Below, piece by piece: positions 18,860 to 28,888 of a stretch of DNA of 64,000 bases. The notes beneath the pieces are model-generated. The model saw nothing but the letters and a program-made list of their open reading frames with translations. It made no database searches and was not told the DNA's origin. The first letter of the stretch is position 1; each line of letters begins with the position of its first letter. The DNA comes from Streptomyces sp. TBY4 (lineage in GTDB: Bacteria; Actinomycetota; Actinomycetes; Streptomycetales; Streptomycetaceae). Where the stretch lies: NCBI RefSeq assembly GCF_024213195.1, contig NZ_JANAVF010000005.1, positions 62,001-126,000 on the forward strand. Direction: 5' to 3'. The position numbers and the translations under genes were made by a program.

Positions 18860-20221
18860 GTGACGCAGACAGCCCCGGGGCCCGGCCCCTCCCCCGAGTC
18901 CTCCCCCGCACCGACGCCCGCCTCCGGCCCGGCCGCCGGCACCGACTCCACGGCCGGCGCACCCCACCGCGTCCACCGCATCCACCGCGCCTGGTTCGTC
19001 GCGGCCGTCGCCTTCGTGACGATCATCGGCGCCGCCGCCTTCGCCTCGCTCCCCGGTCTGCTCATCGAGCCGCTGCACGGGGAGTTCGGCTGGTCGCGGG
19101 GCACGATCGGCCTCGCCGTCTCCGTGAACCTCGCGCTGTACGGGATCACCGCGCCGTTCGCCGCCGCGCTGATGGACCGCTTCGGCATCCGCAGGGTCGT
19201 CGCGCTCGCGCTGACCGTCATAGCCGCCGGCTCGGTGGCCACGGTGTGGATGACCGCCTCCTGGCAGCTGATCCTCTACTGGGGCGTCCTGGTCGGGCTG
19301 GGCAGCGGCTCGATGGCCCTGGCCTTCGCCGCGACGGTGACCAACCGCTGGTTCACCGCCCGGCGCGGGCTGGTCACCGGCATCCTGACCGCCGCCGGGG
19401 CCTCCGGCCAGCTGGTCTTCCTGCCGCTGCTGGCCTGGCTGGTCGAGCACCACGGCTGGCGCCCGGCGGCGGTCACCGTCTCGCTGGCGGCCCTGGCCGT
19501 CGTGCCCTTCGTCTGGCTGCTGCTGCGCGACCATCCCGCGGACATCGGGACCACCCCGTACGGGGGCCCGTACACGGCCAAGCCCGCACCCGTCCCCGGC
19601 GCCGCCCGCCGGGCCCTGGGCGTCCTGGGCAAGGCGGCCCGGACCGGCCCCTTCTGGCTGCTGGCGGGCACCTTCGCGATCTGCGGGGCCTCGACGAACG
19701 GGCTGGTGAAGACCCACTTCGTGCCGTCGGCCCACGACCACGGCATGCCGGTGACGGCGGCGGCCGGACTGCTCGCCGTGATCGGCGTGTTCGACGTGAT
19801 CGGCACGATCTTCTCCGGCTGGCTGACGGACCGCTTCGAATCGCGCCGCCTGCTCGCCGTGTACTACGCCCTGCGCGGGATCTCGCTGCTCTTCCTCCCG
19901 ATGCTGCTGGCCCCTGCCGTGCACCTGCCGATGGTGTTCTTCATCGTCTTCTACGGCCTGGACTGGGTCGCGACGGTCCCACCGACGATCGCGCTCTGCC
20001 GCGAGCACTACGGGGAGGACGGCGCCATCGTCTTCGGCTGGGTCCTGGCCTCGCACCAGATCGGCGCGGCGGCGGTGGCCTTCCTCGGCGGCCTGGCCCG
20101 CGACGCCTTCGGCTCGTACGACCCCGTCTGGTACGCCTCGGGCGCCCTGTGCGCGATGGCCGCCCTGATGGCCATGGTCATCCGCCGCCGTTCCGCCGAC
20201 GCGGGGGCCACCCCGGCCTGA
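18860..20221 (+). CDS. MFS transporter
   Basis: 453-aa major facilitator protein with 12 hydrophobic segments. A Pro/Ala/Ser-rich cytoplasmic N-terminus of about 40 residues precedes helix 1. The MFS A-like motif between helices 2 and 3 reads ALMDRFGIRR, and a matching GWLTDRFESRR lies in the second half. The pattern resembles the monocarboxylate/oxalate-formate antiporter-like group, but substrate is unknown. GTG start at 18860, no clear ribosome site. Divergent from the GlxA-type regulator; a palindromic repeat follows the stop. Confidence 0.85.
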   Translation: MTQTAPGPGPSPESSPAPTPASGPAAGTDSTAGAPHRVHRIHRAWFVAAVAFVTIIGAAAFASLPGLLIEPLHGEFGWSRGTIGLAVSVNLALYGITAPFAAALMDRFGIRRVVALALTVIAAGSVATVWMTASWQLILYWGVLVGLGSGSMALAFAATVTNRWFTARRGLVTGILTAAGASGQLVFLPLLAWLVEHHGWRPAAVTVSLAALAVVPFVWLLLRDHPADIGTTPYGGPYTAKPAPVPGAARRALGVLGKAARTGPFWLLAGTFAICGASTNGLVKTHFVPSAHDHGMPVTAAAGLLAVIGVFDVIGTIFSGWLTDRFESRRLLAVYYALRGISLLFLPMLLAPAVHLPMVFFIVFYGLDWVATVPPTIALCREHYGEDGAIVFGWVLASHQIGAAAVAFLGGLARDAFGSYDPVWYASGALCAMAALMAMVIRRRSADAGATPA

Positions 20222-20251
20222 CCCCACCCGACGGGTTCGGCCGGGGCGCCC

Positions 20252-20346
20252 CTCGGGGGCTGAGCCCCCGGTCCTTCAGCCCGTCCGGCGTTTGAGGACC
20301 GGGGTCCGGGCAGCGCCCGGGGAACGGAGGAAGGGCGGGTGGGGGA
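20252..20346. repeat. Composite palindromic intergenic repeat, copy b
   Basis: Contains CAGCCCGTCCGGCGTTTGAG and the CCCGGGGAACGG...AAGGGCGGGTGGGGGA module, between the convergent stops of the MFS gene and the deaminase-like gene. Confidence 0.85.
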
Positions 20347-20427
20347 CGAGCGCCCGCCGGCAGGGCCCGGCTTCTGCAGCCGCCCGTCGGTCGCCGCACG
20401 GAGCAGTGCCGACCGCCCCCGGCAGGG

Positions 20428-20784
20428 CTACGCTCCGGCCGGAGTGGTCGACTTCAGGGTGCCGTCCGGGCCCGCCAGGAGGACCGGGGTGTCCGGGCCG
20501 CCGAGGTCCCGGACCGCCGCGCGGTCGGCGTCGGCGGGGGCCTCAGCGGCGCTGACTACGGCCGCAGCCTCCAGGGACTGGGCGCCACTGGCCACGGCCA
20601 TCGCGACGGCCGTCTGGAGCGCGCTCAGCTTCAGGGAGTCCAGCGCCACGGTTCCGGCGACGTACGTACGGCCGGTCTCGTCCCGGACCGCCGCCCCCTC
20701 GGGCACGCCGTTGCGGGCCCGGGCGCTGCGCGCCAACGTGATGATCTTGGTGTCTTCGGGATCGATCCCGGTGCTGTCGGTCAT
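20428..20784 (-). CDS. Cytidine-deaminase-like protein lacking catalytic residues
   Basis: 118 aa. The order of strands and helices (AVRDETGRTYVAGTVALDSLKLSALQ, then AVAMAVASGA) follows cytidine deaminases, but at the place of the zinc-ligand/glutamate motif (C/H-A-E) the sequence is SALQ, and the later PCxxC motif is missing. The whole protein has no cysteine or histidine. It is therefore unlikely to be an active deaminase, though databases often label it so. Start at 20784 is set by TATGCT at 20792-20797, 7 nt upstream (leaderless). Confidence 0.75.
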   Translation of the reverse strand: MTDSTGIDPEDTKIITLARSARARNGVPEGAAVRDETGRTYVAGTVALDSLKLSALQTAVAMAVASGAQSLEAAAVVSAAEAPADADRAAVRDLGGPDTPVLLAGPDGTLKSTTPAGA

Positions 20785-20791
20785 GGCCCGA

Positions 20792-20797
20792 AGCATA
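20792..20797 (-). promoter_or_regulatory. -10 element, leaderless promoter of the deaminase-like gene
   Basis: TATGCT on the minus strand, 7 nt before the ATG at 20784. Confidence 0.55.
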
Positions 20798-20800
20798 TGG

Positions 20801-20841
20801 AGCGCGTCGGCGGGGCCGCACGACGACCCCGCTGACGCGCT
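20801..20841 (-). terminator. Hairpin terminator, end of the phoH-ybeY-CNNM-YjbR operon
   Basis: Arms 20801-20815 and 20827-20841 pair at 14 of 15 positions around an 11-nt loop. It lies between the YjbR stop (21025) and the deaminase-like gene. Confidence 0.65.
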
Positions 20842-21024
20842 CTCCCCTCCACCCCCGGTGTCCCCCCGGGATCTTGGTGGCGCAGGGATAAAACTAAGCG
20901 CTGCGTAAGCGGAACCACGGCCCCGAAGGTCCCGTGATCGATGGCCTTCGGCCCCTGGCGGATTCCACGACGAGGAACGCCGGGGGGGGACGCCCGAGGC
21001 CCGGCCCCCGCGCCGCCACCGCCG

Positions 21025-21387
21025 CTACGCCCGGTCGAGCCGCAGCCGCTCCGCCCTCGGCAGGCCCGCGACCACCAGGTCGTACGAGTCCTCGACCAGC
21101 TCCCGGACCAGCGCGTCGGGAAGCGCCCCCGGCCCGCCCGCGGTCACCGTGTTCCAGTGCCGCTTGTTCATGTGCCAGCCCGGCACGACCGCCTCGTGCT
21201 CCGCCCGCAGCCGCACCGCCTGCTCCGGGTCGCACTTGAGGTTGACCTTCAGCGGTTCGGCGTCCAGCGCGCTCAGCGCGAACATCTTCCCCAGCACCTT
21301 GAACACCGAGGTCTCCGGAGTGAAGGGGAACTCCTCCACGGCCGCGTTGAACCCCAGGCAGAACTCCCGCAGCTGGGCCGGCGTCAC
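21025..21387 (-). CDS. MmcQ/YjbR family protein
   Basis: 120 aa, complete for the family. The pattern LREFCLGFNAAVEEFPF, VFKVLGKMFALS, NLKCDPEQAVRLRAEH and the closing HMNKRHWNTV...LVEDSYDLVVAGLP is typical of YjbR proteins (CyaY-like fold; proposed DNA binding, function unproven). Its GTG start at 21387 overlaps the stop of the CNNM transporter gene by 4 nt, so it is the last gene of the phoH-ybeY-CNNM run. Confidence 0.88.
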   Translation of the reverse strand: MTPAQLREFCLGFNAAVEEFPFTPETSVFKVLGKMFALSALDAEPLKVNLKCDPEQAVRLRAEHEAVVPGWHMNKRHWNTVTAGGPGALPDALVRELVEDSYDLVVAGLPRAERLRLDRA

Positions 21388-22691
21388 CGCGTCTCCCCCT
21401 CCGGCTCCTCCGCCGGGGCCACCGGCTCCACCAGTACGGTCACGATCTTGTTCCGGCGTCCCGCCGGGGACTCCGCCGTCAGCCGCAGCGGCCGCCCGTC
21501 CGGCAGGTCCACCACCGCCGAGGCGCCGGCGATCGGGACCCGGCCCAGCGCCTTGGCGAGCAGTCCGCCGACCGTCTCCACGTCCTCGTCGTCGAAGGAG
21601 TCCACCTTGAACAGTTCGCCGAGGTCGGTGATGTCCAGCCGCGCGGTGACCCGGTAGCGGTCCCCGCCCAGGTCCTCCACCGGGGGGAGTTCCCGGTCGT
21701 ACTCGTCGGTGATCTCACCGACGATCTCCTCGAGGATGTCCTCGATGGTGACGATGCCGGCGGTGCCGCCGTACTCGTCGATGACGACCGCCACGTGGTT
21801 GCGGGCCGACTGCATCTCGCGCAGCAGGTCGCCCGCGTTCTTGGTGTCCGGCACGAACACCGCGGGCCTTATCGCCGTGGAGACGAGGTCGCTCTCCGCG
21901 TCCCGGCTGATGTGCGTCTTGCGGACCAGGTCCTTCAGGTACACGATGCCGACGATGTCGTCCTCGTTCTCCCCGGTCACCGGGATCCGCGAGAAGCCGG
22001 ACCGCAGCGCGAGCGTGGTCGCCTGACGGACCGTCTTGTACCGCTCGATGCAGACCAGGTCGGTGCGCGGCACCATGACCTCGCGCACGAGCGTGTCGCC
22101 GAGCTCGAAGACCTGGTGCACCATGCGGCGCTCGTCGTCCTCGATCAGCGATTCCTTCTCCGCCAGGTCCACCATCGCGCGCAGCTCCGCCTCGGAGGCG
22201 AAGGGACCCTTGCGGAAGCCCTTCCCGGGCGTGAGCGCGTTGCCGAGGAGGATCAGCAGCTGCGGGATCGGCCCCATGATCCGGGCGAGCGGTACGAGGA
22301 CGTAGGAGGCCGCGGTCGCCGTGTTCAGCGGGTGCTGCCGGCCGATGGTGCGCGGGGAGACCCCGACGGCCACGTAGGACACGAGCACCATCACGGCGAT
22401 GGCCACGAGGAGCGCGGTCCAGTTCTCCCCGAACTCGTCGAGGCAGACGTACGTGACGAGCACGCCCGCCGCCATCTCGCAGGTGACGCGGACCAGCAGC
22501 GCGACATTGACGTACCGGGTGGGGTCACCGGCGACCTGGGCCAGCTTCGCGCTGCCGCGCCGGCCCTCCCGTACGGCCTGCTCGGCGCGGAAGGCCGAGA
22601 TCCGGGCGATCCCGGACTCGGCGCACGCGGCGAACCAGGCCACCACGACCAGCAGGACGGCCATGATGATCAGCTGGAGATCACCGGTCAT
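21384..22691 (-). CDS. CNNM/CorC-HlyC family membrane transporter-like protein
   Basis: 435 aa. An N-terminal CNNM (DUF21) membrane domain with three or four helices (1-about 180) precedes a tandem CBS pair (about 200-320; [15 protein letters not shown] and [30 protein letters not shown]) and a C-terminal CorC_HlyC domain (to about 415). CBS pairs bind adenosine nucleotides or Mg-ATP; the family is linked to magnesium/cobalt efflux. The ATG overlaps the ybeY stop and the stop overlaps the YjbR start, so translation is coupled. Confidence 0.9.
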   Translation of the reverse strand: MTGDLQLIIMAVLLVVVAWFAACAESGIARISAFRAEQAVREGRRGSAKLAQVAGDPTRYVNVALLVRVTCEMAAGVLVTYVCLDEFGENWTALLVAIAVMVLVSYVAVGVSPRTIGRQHPLNTATAASYVLVPLARIMGPIPQLLILLGNALTPGKGFRKGPFASEAELRAMVDLAEKESLIEDDERRMVHQVFELGDTLVREVMVPRTDLVCIERYKTVRQATTLALRSGFSRIPVTGENEDDIVGIVYLKDLVRKTHISRDAESDLVSTAIRPAVFVPDTKNAGDLLREMQSARNHVAVVIDEYGGTAGIVTIEDILEEIVGEITDEYDRELPPVEDLGGDRYRVTARLDITDLGELFKVDSFDDEDVETVGGLLAKALGRVPIAGASAVVDLPDGRPLRLTAESPAGRRNKIVTVLVEPVAPAEEPEGETR

Positions 22692-23185
22692 GAGACGGTC
22701 GGCGCCGGGGACGGGCCGGTCACGCCGTTCTCGGCGCGCCAGCCGTCGACGATGGCCGCCTGGAGGCCGAACATCTCGGCCTTCTCGTCCGGCTCCTCGT
22801 GGTCGTACCCGAGCAGGTGCAGCACTCCGTGGACGGTCAGGAGCTGGAGCTCCTCGTCCATGGAGTGCTTCGTCGGCGCGTCCTCGCCCTGCTTCTTGGC
22901 GACCTCGGGGCAGAGCACGATGTCACCGAGGAGCCCCTGCGGGGGCTCCTCGTCGTCCTTCGACGGCGGGCGCAGCTCGTCCATCGGGAAGGACATGACG
23001 TCGGTGGGTCCGGGCAGGTCCATCCACTGGATGTGGAGCTGCTCCATCGCGTCCTCGTCCACGACGATGACCGAGAGCTCCGAGAGCGGGTGGATCCGCA
23101 TCCGGGTGAGCGCGTAGCGGGCGATGTCGAGGATCGCCCGCTCGTCGACCTCGGTTCCGGACTCGTTGTTGACGTCGATCGACAT
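22688..23185 (-). CDS. ybeY: Endoribonuclease YbeY (rRNA maturation)
   Basis: Zinc-dependent RNase for 16S rRNA 3' maturation and ribosome quality control. 165 aa, with the zinc motif [11 protein letters not shown] (three histidines) near residue 120. The ATG at 23185 gives normal length; the longer frame runs into phoH. It follows phoH by 13 nt and overlaps the CNNM gene by 4 nt. Confidence 0.95.
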   Translation of the reverse strand: MSIDVNNESGTEVDERAILDIARYALTRMRIHPLSELSVIVVDEDAMEQLHIQWMDLPGPTDVMSFPMDELRPPSKDDEEPPQGLLGDIVLCPEVAKKQGEDAPTKHSMDEELQLLTVHGVLHLLGYDHEEPDEKAEMFGLQAAIVDGWRAENGVTGPSPAPTVS

Positions 23186-23198
23186 GGTGCGCTGATTT

Positions 23199-24245
23199 CT
23201 ACTTCCGCTGGAAGCCGTTCCGCGACTGCTTCGCGTCCTGGCTGTCGTCGTACTTCTCGTACGCATCGACGATACGGCCGACCAGCTTGTGCCGGACCAC
23301 ATCCTCGGACGTGAGCCGCGAGAAGGCGATGTCCGGAACTCCTTCGAGGATGTCCTGCACCTGCCGCAGTCCGCTCTTGGCGCCGCCGGGCAGGTCGACC
23401 TGGGTCACGTCACCGGTGACGACGATCTTCGAGTCGAAGCCGAGGCGGGTCAGGAACATCTTCATCTGCTCGGGCGTCGTGTTCTGCGCCTCGTCGAGGA
23501 CGACGAACGCCTCGTTGAGCGTCCTGCCGCGCATGTACGCCAGCGGCGCCACCTCGATCGTCCCCGCGGCCATCAGCCGCGGGATCGAATCGGGGTCGAT
23601 CATGTCGTGCAGGGCGTCGTAGAGCGGCCGCAGGTACGGGTCGATCTTGTCGAAGAGGGTGCCGGGGAGGAAGCCGAGGCGCTCGCCGGCCTCCACCGCC
23701 GGGCGGGTCAGGATGATCCGGCTGACCTGCTTGGACTGCAGGGCCTGGACCGCCTTGGCCATGGCGAGGTAGGTCTTGCCGGTACCGGCGGGGCCGATGC
23801 CGAAGACGATGGTGTGCTTGTCGATCGCGTCGACGTACCGCTTCTGGTTGAGCGTCTTGGGGCGGATGGTGCGGCCGCGGCTGGAGAGGATGTTCTGCGT
23901 GAGCACCTCGGCGGGCGTCTCGTCCGGGCCCTGGCCGTTGCCGCTCGACTTGAGCATGGCGATCGAGCGTTCCACTGCGTCCTCCGTCATCGGCTGCCCG
24001 GTGCGGAGCACCAGCATCATCTCGTCGAACAGGCGCTGGATCAGTGCGACTTCCGCCGCTGCGCCGATCGCGCTGACCTGATTTCCCCGAACATGGATGT
24101 CGGCCCTCGGGAAGGCCTTCTCGATCACGCGCAGCAGGGCGTCGCCCGAGCCGAGGACCGACACCATCGGGTGGGTGGCCGGTACGGTGAAGTGAGCGCG
24201 CGCCTGCCCCGGCGCGGGGGTCTGGGCTGTCGGTGTCTGAGTCAT
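23199..24245 (-). CDS. phoH: PhoH-like ATPase
   Basis: 348 aa. The C-terminal two thirds form a P-loop ATPase with Walker [12 protein letters not shown] near residue 145 and a Walker B region [20 protein letters not shown]-like N-terminal part ([13 protein letters not shown]) suggests RNA contact, as in PhoH proteins next to YbeY. First gene of the phoH-ybeY-CNNM-YjbR operon. The ATG at 24245 is chosen by family length. Confidence 0.93.
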   Translation of the reverse strand: MTQTPTAQTPAPGQARAHFTVPATHPMVSVLGSGDALLRVIEKAFPRADIHVRGNQVSAIGAAAEVALIQRLFDEMMLVLRTGQPMTEDAVERSIAMLKSSGNGQGPDETPAEVLTQNILSSRGRTIRPKTLNQKRYVDAIDKHTIVFGIGPAGTGKTYLAMAKAVQALQSKQVSRIILTRPAVEAGERLGFLPGTLFDKIDPYLRPLYDALHDMIDPDSIPRLMAAGTIEVAPLAYMRGRTLNEAFVVLDEAQNTTPEQMKMFLTRLGFDSKIVVTGDVTQVDLPGGAKSGLRQVQDILEGVPDIAFSRLTSEDVVRHKLVGRIVDAYEKYDDSQDAKQSRNGFQRK

Positions 24246-24377
24246 GGGCCGGCACTGTGGCCTGCGCATACCTCCCACTGAGGGGCCGCGCCGATCGACG
24301 GCCACCGGACTTCCAAGCCTACGTCGCCGCTCCGTCATCCCCGAGGGGTTTTCCGCCACCCCTTCGGCCACGGGTCC

Positions 24378-25475
24378 CTACGCCGACTGGCGGAAGCCGA
24401 TCGTCGGGACCGCGCGGCGGCGGCTGGCCGGGGCCGCGGAGCGGGGGACGAGGTCGTCCAGGAAGCCGTACCGGCCGCGCAGGGCCTCCGGGGCGGTGCG
24501 CCACCAGTGGGCCACCTCCGGCCAGCCGGGGGCCGACAGGGAGCCGCCGAACTCCTGCACCGACAGGGCGGCGGTCAGGCCCGCGAAGGCGAGCCGGTCC
24601 GCGAGGGGCCACCCGGCGAGGGTGCCGGTGAGGAAGCCCGCCACGTAGACATCGCCCGCGCCGGTCGGATCCAGGGCGTCGACCGCGATCGCGGGGACCT
24701 CCGCCGTCTCCCCGGTCCGCCCGTCCACCGCGTACGAGCCCTCGGAGCCCATCGTGACCACCGCGATCGGCACCTTCTCGGCCAGCGCCCGGGCCGCCGC
24801 CCGCGGGCAGTCGGTGCGCGTGTAGGCCATCGCCTCCCCGGCGTTGGGGAGGAAGGCCTCGCAGTGCTCCAGGTCGGCCAGCGCCCCCAGGTCCCACCGC
24901 CCGCTGTCGTCCCAGCCGACGTCGGCGAAAACCCGGGCCCCGCGCCGGGCCGCCTCGGCGACCCAGGCCTCGCCGCCGCCCGGGCCGAGCGAGGCCACGG
25001 CCGCGCGGGCGCGGGGAGGGCACCGGGGGAACGGGCCGGGGTCCGCCGGGAGCGGGGCCTCGTGGCCGTGGGAGACCATCGTGCGCTCGCCCTCGTAGGC
25101 CATCGAGACGGTGACGGGGCTGTGCCAGCCGGGAACGGTCCGTGACATCGAGAGGTCGATGCCCTCGCCCTGTTCGAGGGCGTCCCAGCAGTACTCCCCG
25201 TAGTGGTCGTCGCCGAAGGCGGCGGCCAGGGAGGTGCGCAGGCCGAGCCGGGCCAGGGCGGTGGCCATGTTGGCGACCCCGCCGGGGCTGGAACCCATGC
25301 CGCGGGCCCAGGACTCCGTGCCGCGGACGGGGGCCGAGTCGAGGCCGGTGAAGATGATGTCGAGGAAGACCGTGCCCGTCAGGAAGACGTCGCAGCCGGG
25401 TTCTTGGGGATCGCGCAGCGGACCGAGCGGGTCCACGGCGGAGTCGAGGCTGTCCCGGCTGCTGCGACTGGTCAC
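24378..25475 (-). CDS. PfkB-family carbohydrate kinase
   Basis: 365 aa. The N-terminal substrate loop SPGGVANMATALARLG and the ATP-binding/catalytic motif LDPTGAGDVYVAGF near residue 285 (GAGD with catalytic Asp) are PfkB hallmarks. Substrate (a sugar or nucleoside) cannot be assigned. GTG start at 25475 with GGGGAG 6 nt upstream. Just upstream of that box, at 25488-25517, lies a GGTTC/GGCTC micro-repeat. Divergent from the MFS gene. Confidence 0.85.
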   Translation of the reverse strand: MTSRSSRDSLDSAVDPLGPLRDPQEPGCDVFLTGTVFLDIIFTGLDSAPVRGTESWARGMGSSPGGVANMATALARLGLRTSLAAAFGDDHYGEYCWDALEQGEGIDLSMSRTVPGWHSPVTVSMAYEGERTMVSHGHEAPLPADPGPFPRCPPRARAAVASLGPGGGEAWVAEAARRGARVFADVGWDDSGRWDLGALADLEHCEAFLPNAGEAMAYTRTDCPRAAARALAEKVPIAVVTMGSEGSYAVDGRTGETAEVPAIAVDALDPTGAGDVYVAGFLTGTLAGWPLADRLAFAGLTAALSVQEFGGSLSAPGWPEVAHWWRTAPEALRGRYGFLDDLVPRSAAPASRRRAVPTIGFRQSA

Positions 25476-25487
25476 GATGTACTCCCC

Positions 25488-25517
25488 GTTCGGTTCGGTT
25501 CGGCTCGGTTCGGCTCG
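25488..25517. repeat. Pentamer-like micro-repeat in the kinase leader
   Basis: CGGTT/CGGCT alternating units, about six copies, immediately upstream of the kinase ribosome-binding site. Confidence 0.6.
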
Positions 25518-25674
25518 TGTGATGAATCTTGGCGGGTCGTTTCTCCAATGGGCCTTCACTGGGGCTCAACCCACGTCCGCCGTCAGGCCCTCCCTCCCGG
25601 GCGGGCCCGGAATACAGTGTGACGCAGATCACCGCCTGAACGCCCTTCTCGGAGGATCGGGCCGCTTGATAGAT

Positions 25675-27111
25675 ATGAGCCCCGCGGTCTTGCGGAATCT
25701 CACGCTCCACCTGCACCACCTGGAACACCCCGTGCCCGACCGCACCCCCGCGCCGCCCGCCGCCTGGCCGCTCGTCGCGCTCTTCACCTCCGGTTACGTC
25801 GCCCCGTACCTGCTGCCGACCGTCGTCGGCCGGCTCGACGCGCACCTCCCGCTGAGCCCCGCGCAGGCCGGTCTGATCGGCTCGGTCCTGCTCCTCGGCT
25901 CGGCCGCCGCCGGCTTCACCCTCGCCTCCCGCATCCCGCGCACCGGCCCGCGCCCGCTGGCCCGGCTCGGACTGCTGCTCGCCGTCCTCGGGTACGGCAC
26001 GGCGGCCGCCACCGCGCAGCTCCCCCTCGTCATCGCCGGCGCCGTCCTCGGCGGCTTCGGCTCGGGCACGGCCACCGCGGTGGCCGCCTCCGGCATCGCG
26101 GCGCAGCGCGACCCGCACCGGACCTCGGCGCTGGGGCTGCTGTCGGTGTCGGCCACGGCGGGGGCCCTGTACCTGACCCTGCCCCGGCTCGGCGGCGGGC
26201 ACGGGCTGCCCTTCGCGGCGATCGCCCTGGTCGCGCTGGTGTGCTGGCCGGCGACGGGACGCCTCGCCGGGGCCGACCGTACGGGCCGTCCGGAGGGCGC
26301 CGGCACGGCGGTACGGGCCTCCGGGCGGCTCCCGTACCCGCGCGCCGGGGCGGTGCTCGCCGGGGCACTGATGCTGTGGTCGCTGGCCCAGAACGCCCTG
26401 TGGGGCGTCAGCGGCCGCATCGGCGCGCAGCAGGCGGGCCTGTCCGAGGTCACCCTCGGGATCGTCTTCGCGGCCGCGCTCGGAGCCGGGCTGCTCGGGG
26501 TCACCGCCGCCTCCGTGCTCGGGGCCCGGCTCGGCCGGGCGGTCCCGGTGGGCGTGGGCACGGTGGTCATCGCCTGCTGCGTGGTGCTCGCCTCGCAGGC
26601 CCGGGACCTCGGCTCCTTCGCGGCCGGGGAGATCCTCTGGAACGCGGTCTACCCCATCGTGCTCTCCTACGCCATCGGCCTGGCCGCCGCGCTCGACCCG
26701 CGCGGGCGCTGGGCCGTGCTGGTCGGTTCCGCGTCCTCGCTCGGCGTGGCCTGCGGGCCCGTCACCGGGAGCCTGCTCGCCGAGGCCCTGGACTTCCCCG
26801 GCATGGGCCTGGCCCTCGGGATCCTGCTGCTGGCGGTGGCCGGGCCGATGGCCGGGGTCGCCCTGCACGTGGGCGGTCGCCCGCTGACCCCCGGGTCGGT
26901 CCGCCGCCGCGGCGGGGCCCCGGCAGCCGTGCTCGCCGCCGGAGCCGGCACCCCGGCCGGTTCGGTCCCGCGGGTCGGCGCGCAGGAACTGGAGGTCGTG
27001 GAACTCCCCCGACTCCGCCCTCTACGCCTACCCCCGCTCCGGGCCCTTCTGCTCTCCCCGGCAGCCACCCGCCGCAACCGCGACCGCAGACGGGTCCGCA
27101 CCGGCGTCTAG
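25675..27111 (+). CDS. MFS transporter
   Basis: 478-aa membrane protein with 11-12 hydrophobic segments of the major facilitator type. The N-terminus has a short hydrophilic His/Pro stretch; the C-terminal 80 residues are hydrophilic and strongly basic at the end (RRNRDRRRVR). ATG at 25675 used; a TTG at 25666 is closer to the GGAGG at 25651 and would add three residues. Substrate unknown. It converges on rnz across a large palindromic repeat. Confidence 0.8.
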   Translation: MSPAVLRNLTLHLHHLEHPVPDRTPAPPAAWPLVALFTSGYVAPYLLPTVVGRLDAHLPLSPAQAGLIGSVLLLGSAAAGFTLASRIPRTGPRPLARLGLLLAVLGYGTAAATAQLPLVIAGAVLGGFGSGTATAVAASGIAAQRDPHRTSALGLLSVSATAGALYLTLPRLGGGHGLPFAAIALVALVCWPATGRLAGADRTGRPEGAGTAVRASGRLPYPRAGAVLAGALMLWSLAQNALWGVSGRIGAQQAGLSEVTLGIVFAAALGAGLLGVTAASVLGARLGRAVPVGVGTVVIACCVVLASQARDLGSFAAGEILWNAVYPIVLSYAIGLAAALDPRGRWAVLVGSASSLGVACGPVTGSLLAEALDFPGMGLALGILLLAVAGPMAGVALHVGGRPLTPGSVRRRGGAPAAVLAAGAGTPAGSVPRVGAQELEVVELPRLRPLRLPPLRALLLSPAATRRNRDRRRVRTGV

Positions 27112-27150
27112 GCCGCGGCCGGGCGGCCCGTCCTGCCCTGCGGGCGGCCG

Positions 27151-27394
27151 TCCCCTACCCGCCCTTCCACCGTTCCCCGGGGGCCAGCCCCCGGACCCCC
27201 GCTCCTCAAACGCCGGAGGGGCTGGGTTTCGCCGGAGGCGGCCAAATCCAGCCTCGCCGGCGTTTGAGGCGCGGGGTCCGGGGCGGAGCCCCGGGTCTTT
27301 CCAGCCGTCCGGCGCTTGAGGACCGGGGTCCGGGGCGGAGCCCCGGGAGGGGTCCGGGCGGAGCCCGGGGAACGGGCGAAGGGCGGGTAGGGGA
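27151..27394. repeat. Composite palindromic intergenic repeat, copy c
   Basis: The longest copy: TACCCGCCCTTCCACCGTTCCCCGG, then CTCAAACGCCGG modules in both orientations, and an extra CCGTCCGGCGCTTGAGGACC module, ending GAAGGGCGGGTAGGGGA. It fills the gap between the convergent MFS and rnz genes. Confidence 0.9.
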
Positions 27395-27511
27395 TCTCCG
27401 CCCCGCGCAGCGGCCAGGGACGCAGCGGGGGCTTCGCCCCGGGGGCTACGGGGCCGTCGGGCCCGGCTGCGCGGCCGGCGCATCCGCACAGCCCGGTGCG
27501 GACAAGCGCGC

Positions 27512-28420
27512 CTACCCGGCCCGCTTCGGCACGGGAACCCGTACGAGATCGGCAGCGATCGTGAGCTCCCCCTCGAAGCCGGCCGCACGGGCCTGCCGTT
27601 CGAACTCCGACGGATCCCCGTACCGCTGCGAGAAGTGCGTCAGCACGAGGTGCCGCACGCCCCCGTCCCGCGCCACCCGCGCGGCCTGCCCGGCGGTGAG
27701 GTGTCCGTGGTCGGTGGCCAGCTGGACGTCCTCGTCGAGGAAGGTCGACTCGATCACCAGCATGTCGCAGCCCGCCGCGAGCTCCTCGACGCCCTCGCAG
27801 AGCCGGGTGTCCATCACGAAGGCGAACCGCTGCCCGGCGCGCGCCTCGCTGACGTCCTCCAGGGTGACCCCGCCGAGACTGCCCTCGCGCTGGATCCGGC
27901 CCACGTCCGGCCCCTTGATCCCGTGGAGCGCGAGCAGTTCGGGCCGTATCCGGCGCCCGTCGGGCTCGGTGACCCGGTAGCCGAAGGACTCCACGGGGTG
28001 CGAGAGCCGTACGGCGTCCAGGGTGTACGCCTCCCCGCGCGCCAGGATCCCGTCCTCGGCGACCGGCTCCTCGGCGAGCTGCACGGTCTCGCGGTAGGCG
28101 GTGGCGTACCGCAGCCGGTCGAAGAACTTCTGCCCGGAGGCCGGGTAGTGGGCGGTGACGGGGTGCGGGACCCGGTCGAGGTTGATCCGCTGGATGACCC
28201 CGGCGAGGCCGAGGCTGTGGTCACCGTGGAAGTGGGTGACGCAGATCCGGTTGATGTCGTGCGCGGCCACCCCGGCCCGGAGCATCTGGCGCTGGGTGCC
28301 CTCGCCGGGATCGAAGAGGATGCCCTCGCCGTCCCAGCGCAGCAGGTAGCCGTTGTGGTTGCGGTGGCGGGTGGGCACCTGGCTGGCGGTGCCCAGGACC
28401 ACGAACTCTCGTACGGACAC
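27512..28420 (-). CDS. rnz: Ribonuclease Z
   Basis: tRNA 3'-processing endonuclease of the metallo-beta-lactamase fold, 302 aa. The zinc motif [10 protein letters not shown] has H63, H65, D67 and H68; later ligands are in [10 protein letters not shown] and [13 protein letters not shown] start at 28420, 3 nt after the HIT stop, so HIT-rnz are coupled in one operon. Confidence 0.95.
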   Translation of the reverse strand: MSVREFVVLGTASQVPTRHRNHNGYLLRWDGEGILFDPGEGTQRQMLRAGVAAHDINRICVTHFHGDHSLGLAGVIQRINLDRVPHPVTAHYPASGQKFFDRLRYATAYRETVQLAEEPVAEDGILARGEAYTLDAVRLSHPVESFGYRVTEPDGRRIRPELLALHGIKGPDVGRIQREGSLGGVTLEDVSEARAGQRFAFVMDTRLCEGVEELAAGCDMLVIESTFLDEDVQLATDHGHLTAGQAARVARDGGVRHLVLTHFSQRYGDPSEFERQARAAGFEGELTIAADLVRVPVPKRAG

Positions 28421-28423
28421 GGT

Positions 28424-28783
28424 TTATCCCGGGGGCCATTCGAAGCCACGGCCGCCGAGGACGTGCGCGTGGGCATGGAAGACGACCTGGCCGGCCCTGG
28501 CGCCGGTGTTGAAGACGAGCCGGTAGGCGTGGTCGGCGAGCCCCTCGTCGACCGCGACGCGGCCGGCCTCGGTCAGGACCTCGGCGGCGACGGCGGGCTC
28601 CGCGGCCGCGAGGGAGGCGGCGTCGGGGTAGTGCGCCTTCGGGATGACGAGGACGTGGGTGGGCGCCTGCGGGTTGATGTCGCGGAAGGCGACGGTCGTG
28701 TCCGTCTCCCGGACGACCGTGGCGGGGATCTTCCCCGCAACGATCTTGCAGAACAGGCAGTCGGCCTGCGGTTCCCCGGCCAT
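28424..28783 (-). CDS. HIT-family (histidine triad) nucleotide-binding protein
   Basis: 119 aa, the size of HinT-type nucleoside phosphoramidases. The triad HAHAH (H103/105/107) sits in VVFHAHAHVLGGRG; an N-terminal CLFC pair (9/12) can hold zinc. The ATG at 28783 gives the standard MAG...CLFCKI start. It lies between rsmE and rnz on the same strand; 105 nt separate it from rsmE. Confidence 0.93.
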   Translation of the reverse strand: MAGEPQADCLFCKIVAGKIPATVVRETDTTVAFRDINPQAPTHVLVIPKAHYPDAASLAAAEPAVAAEVLTEAGRVAVDEGLADHAYRLVFNTGARAGQVVFHAHAHVLGGRGFEWPPG

Positions 28784-28888
28784 GTGCTGAGCCCTTCGTG
28801 ACGGGTGATCGGTTCCGGCATCGTATCCACCGCCGCGTGCCGGACCGGTCACGCCCACCGGCCCGCCCTCACCGCCGGCGGCCCGCCC

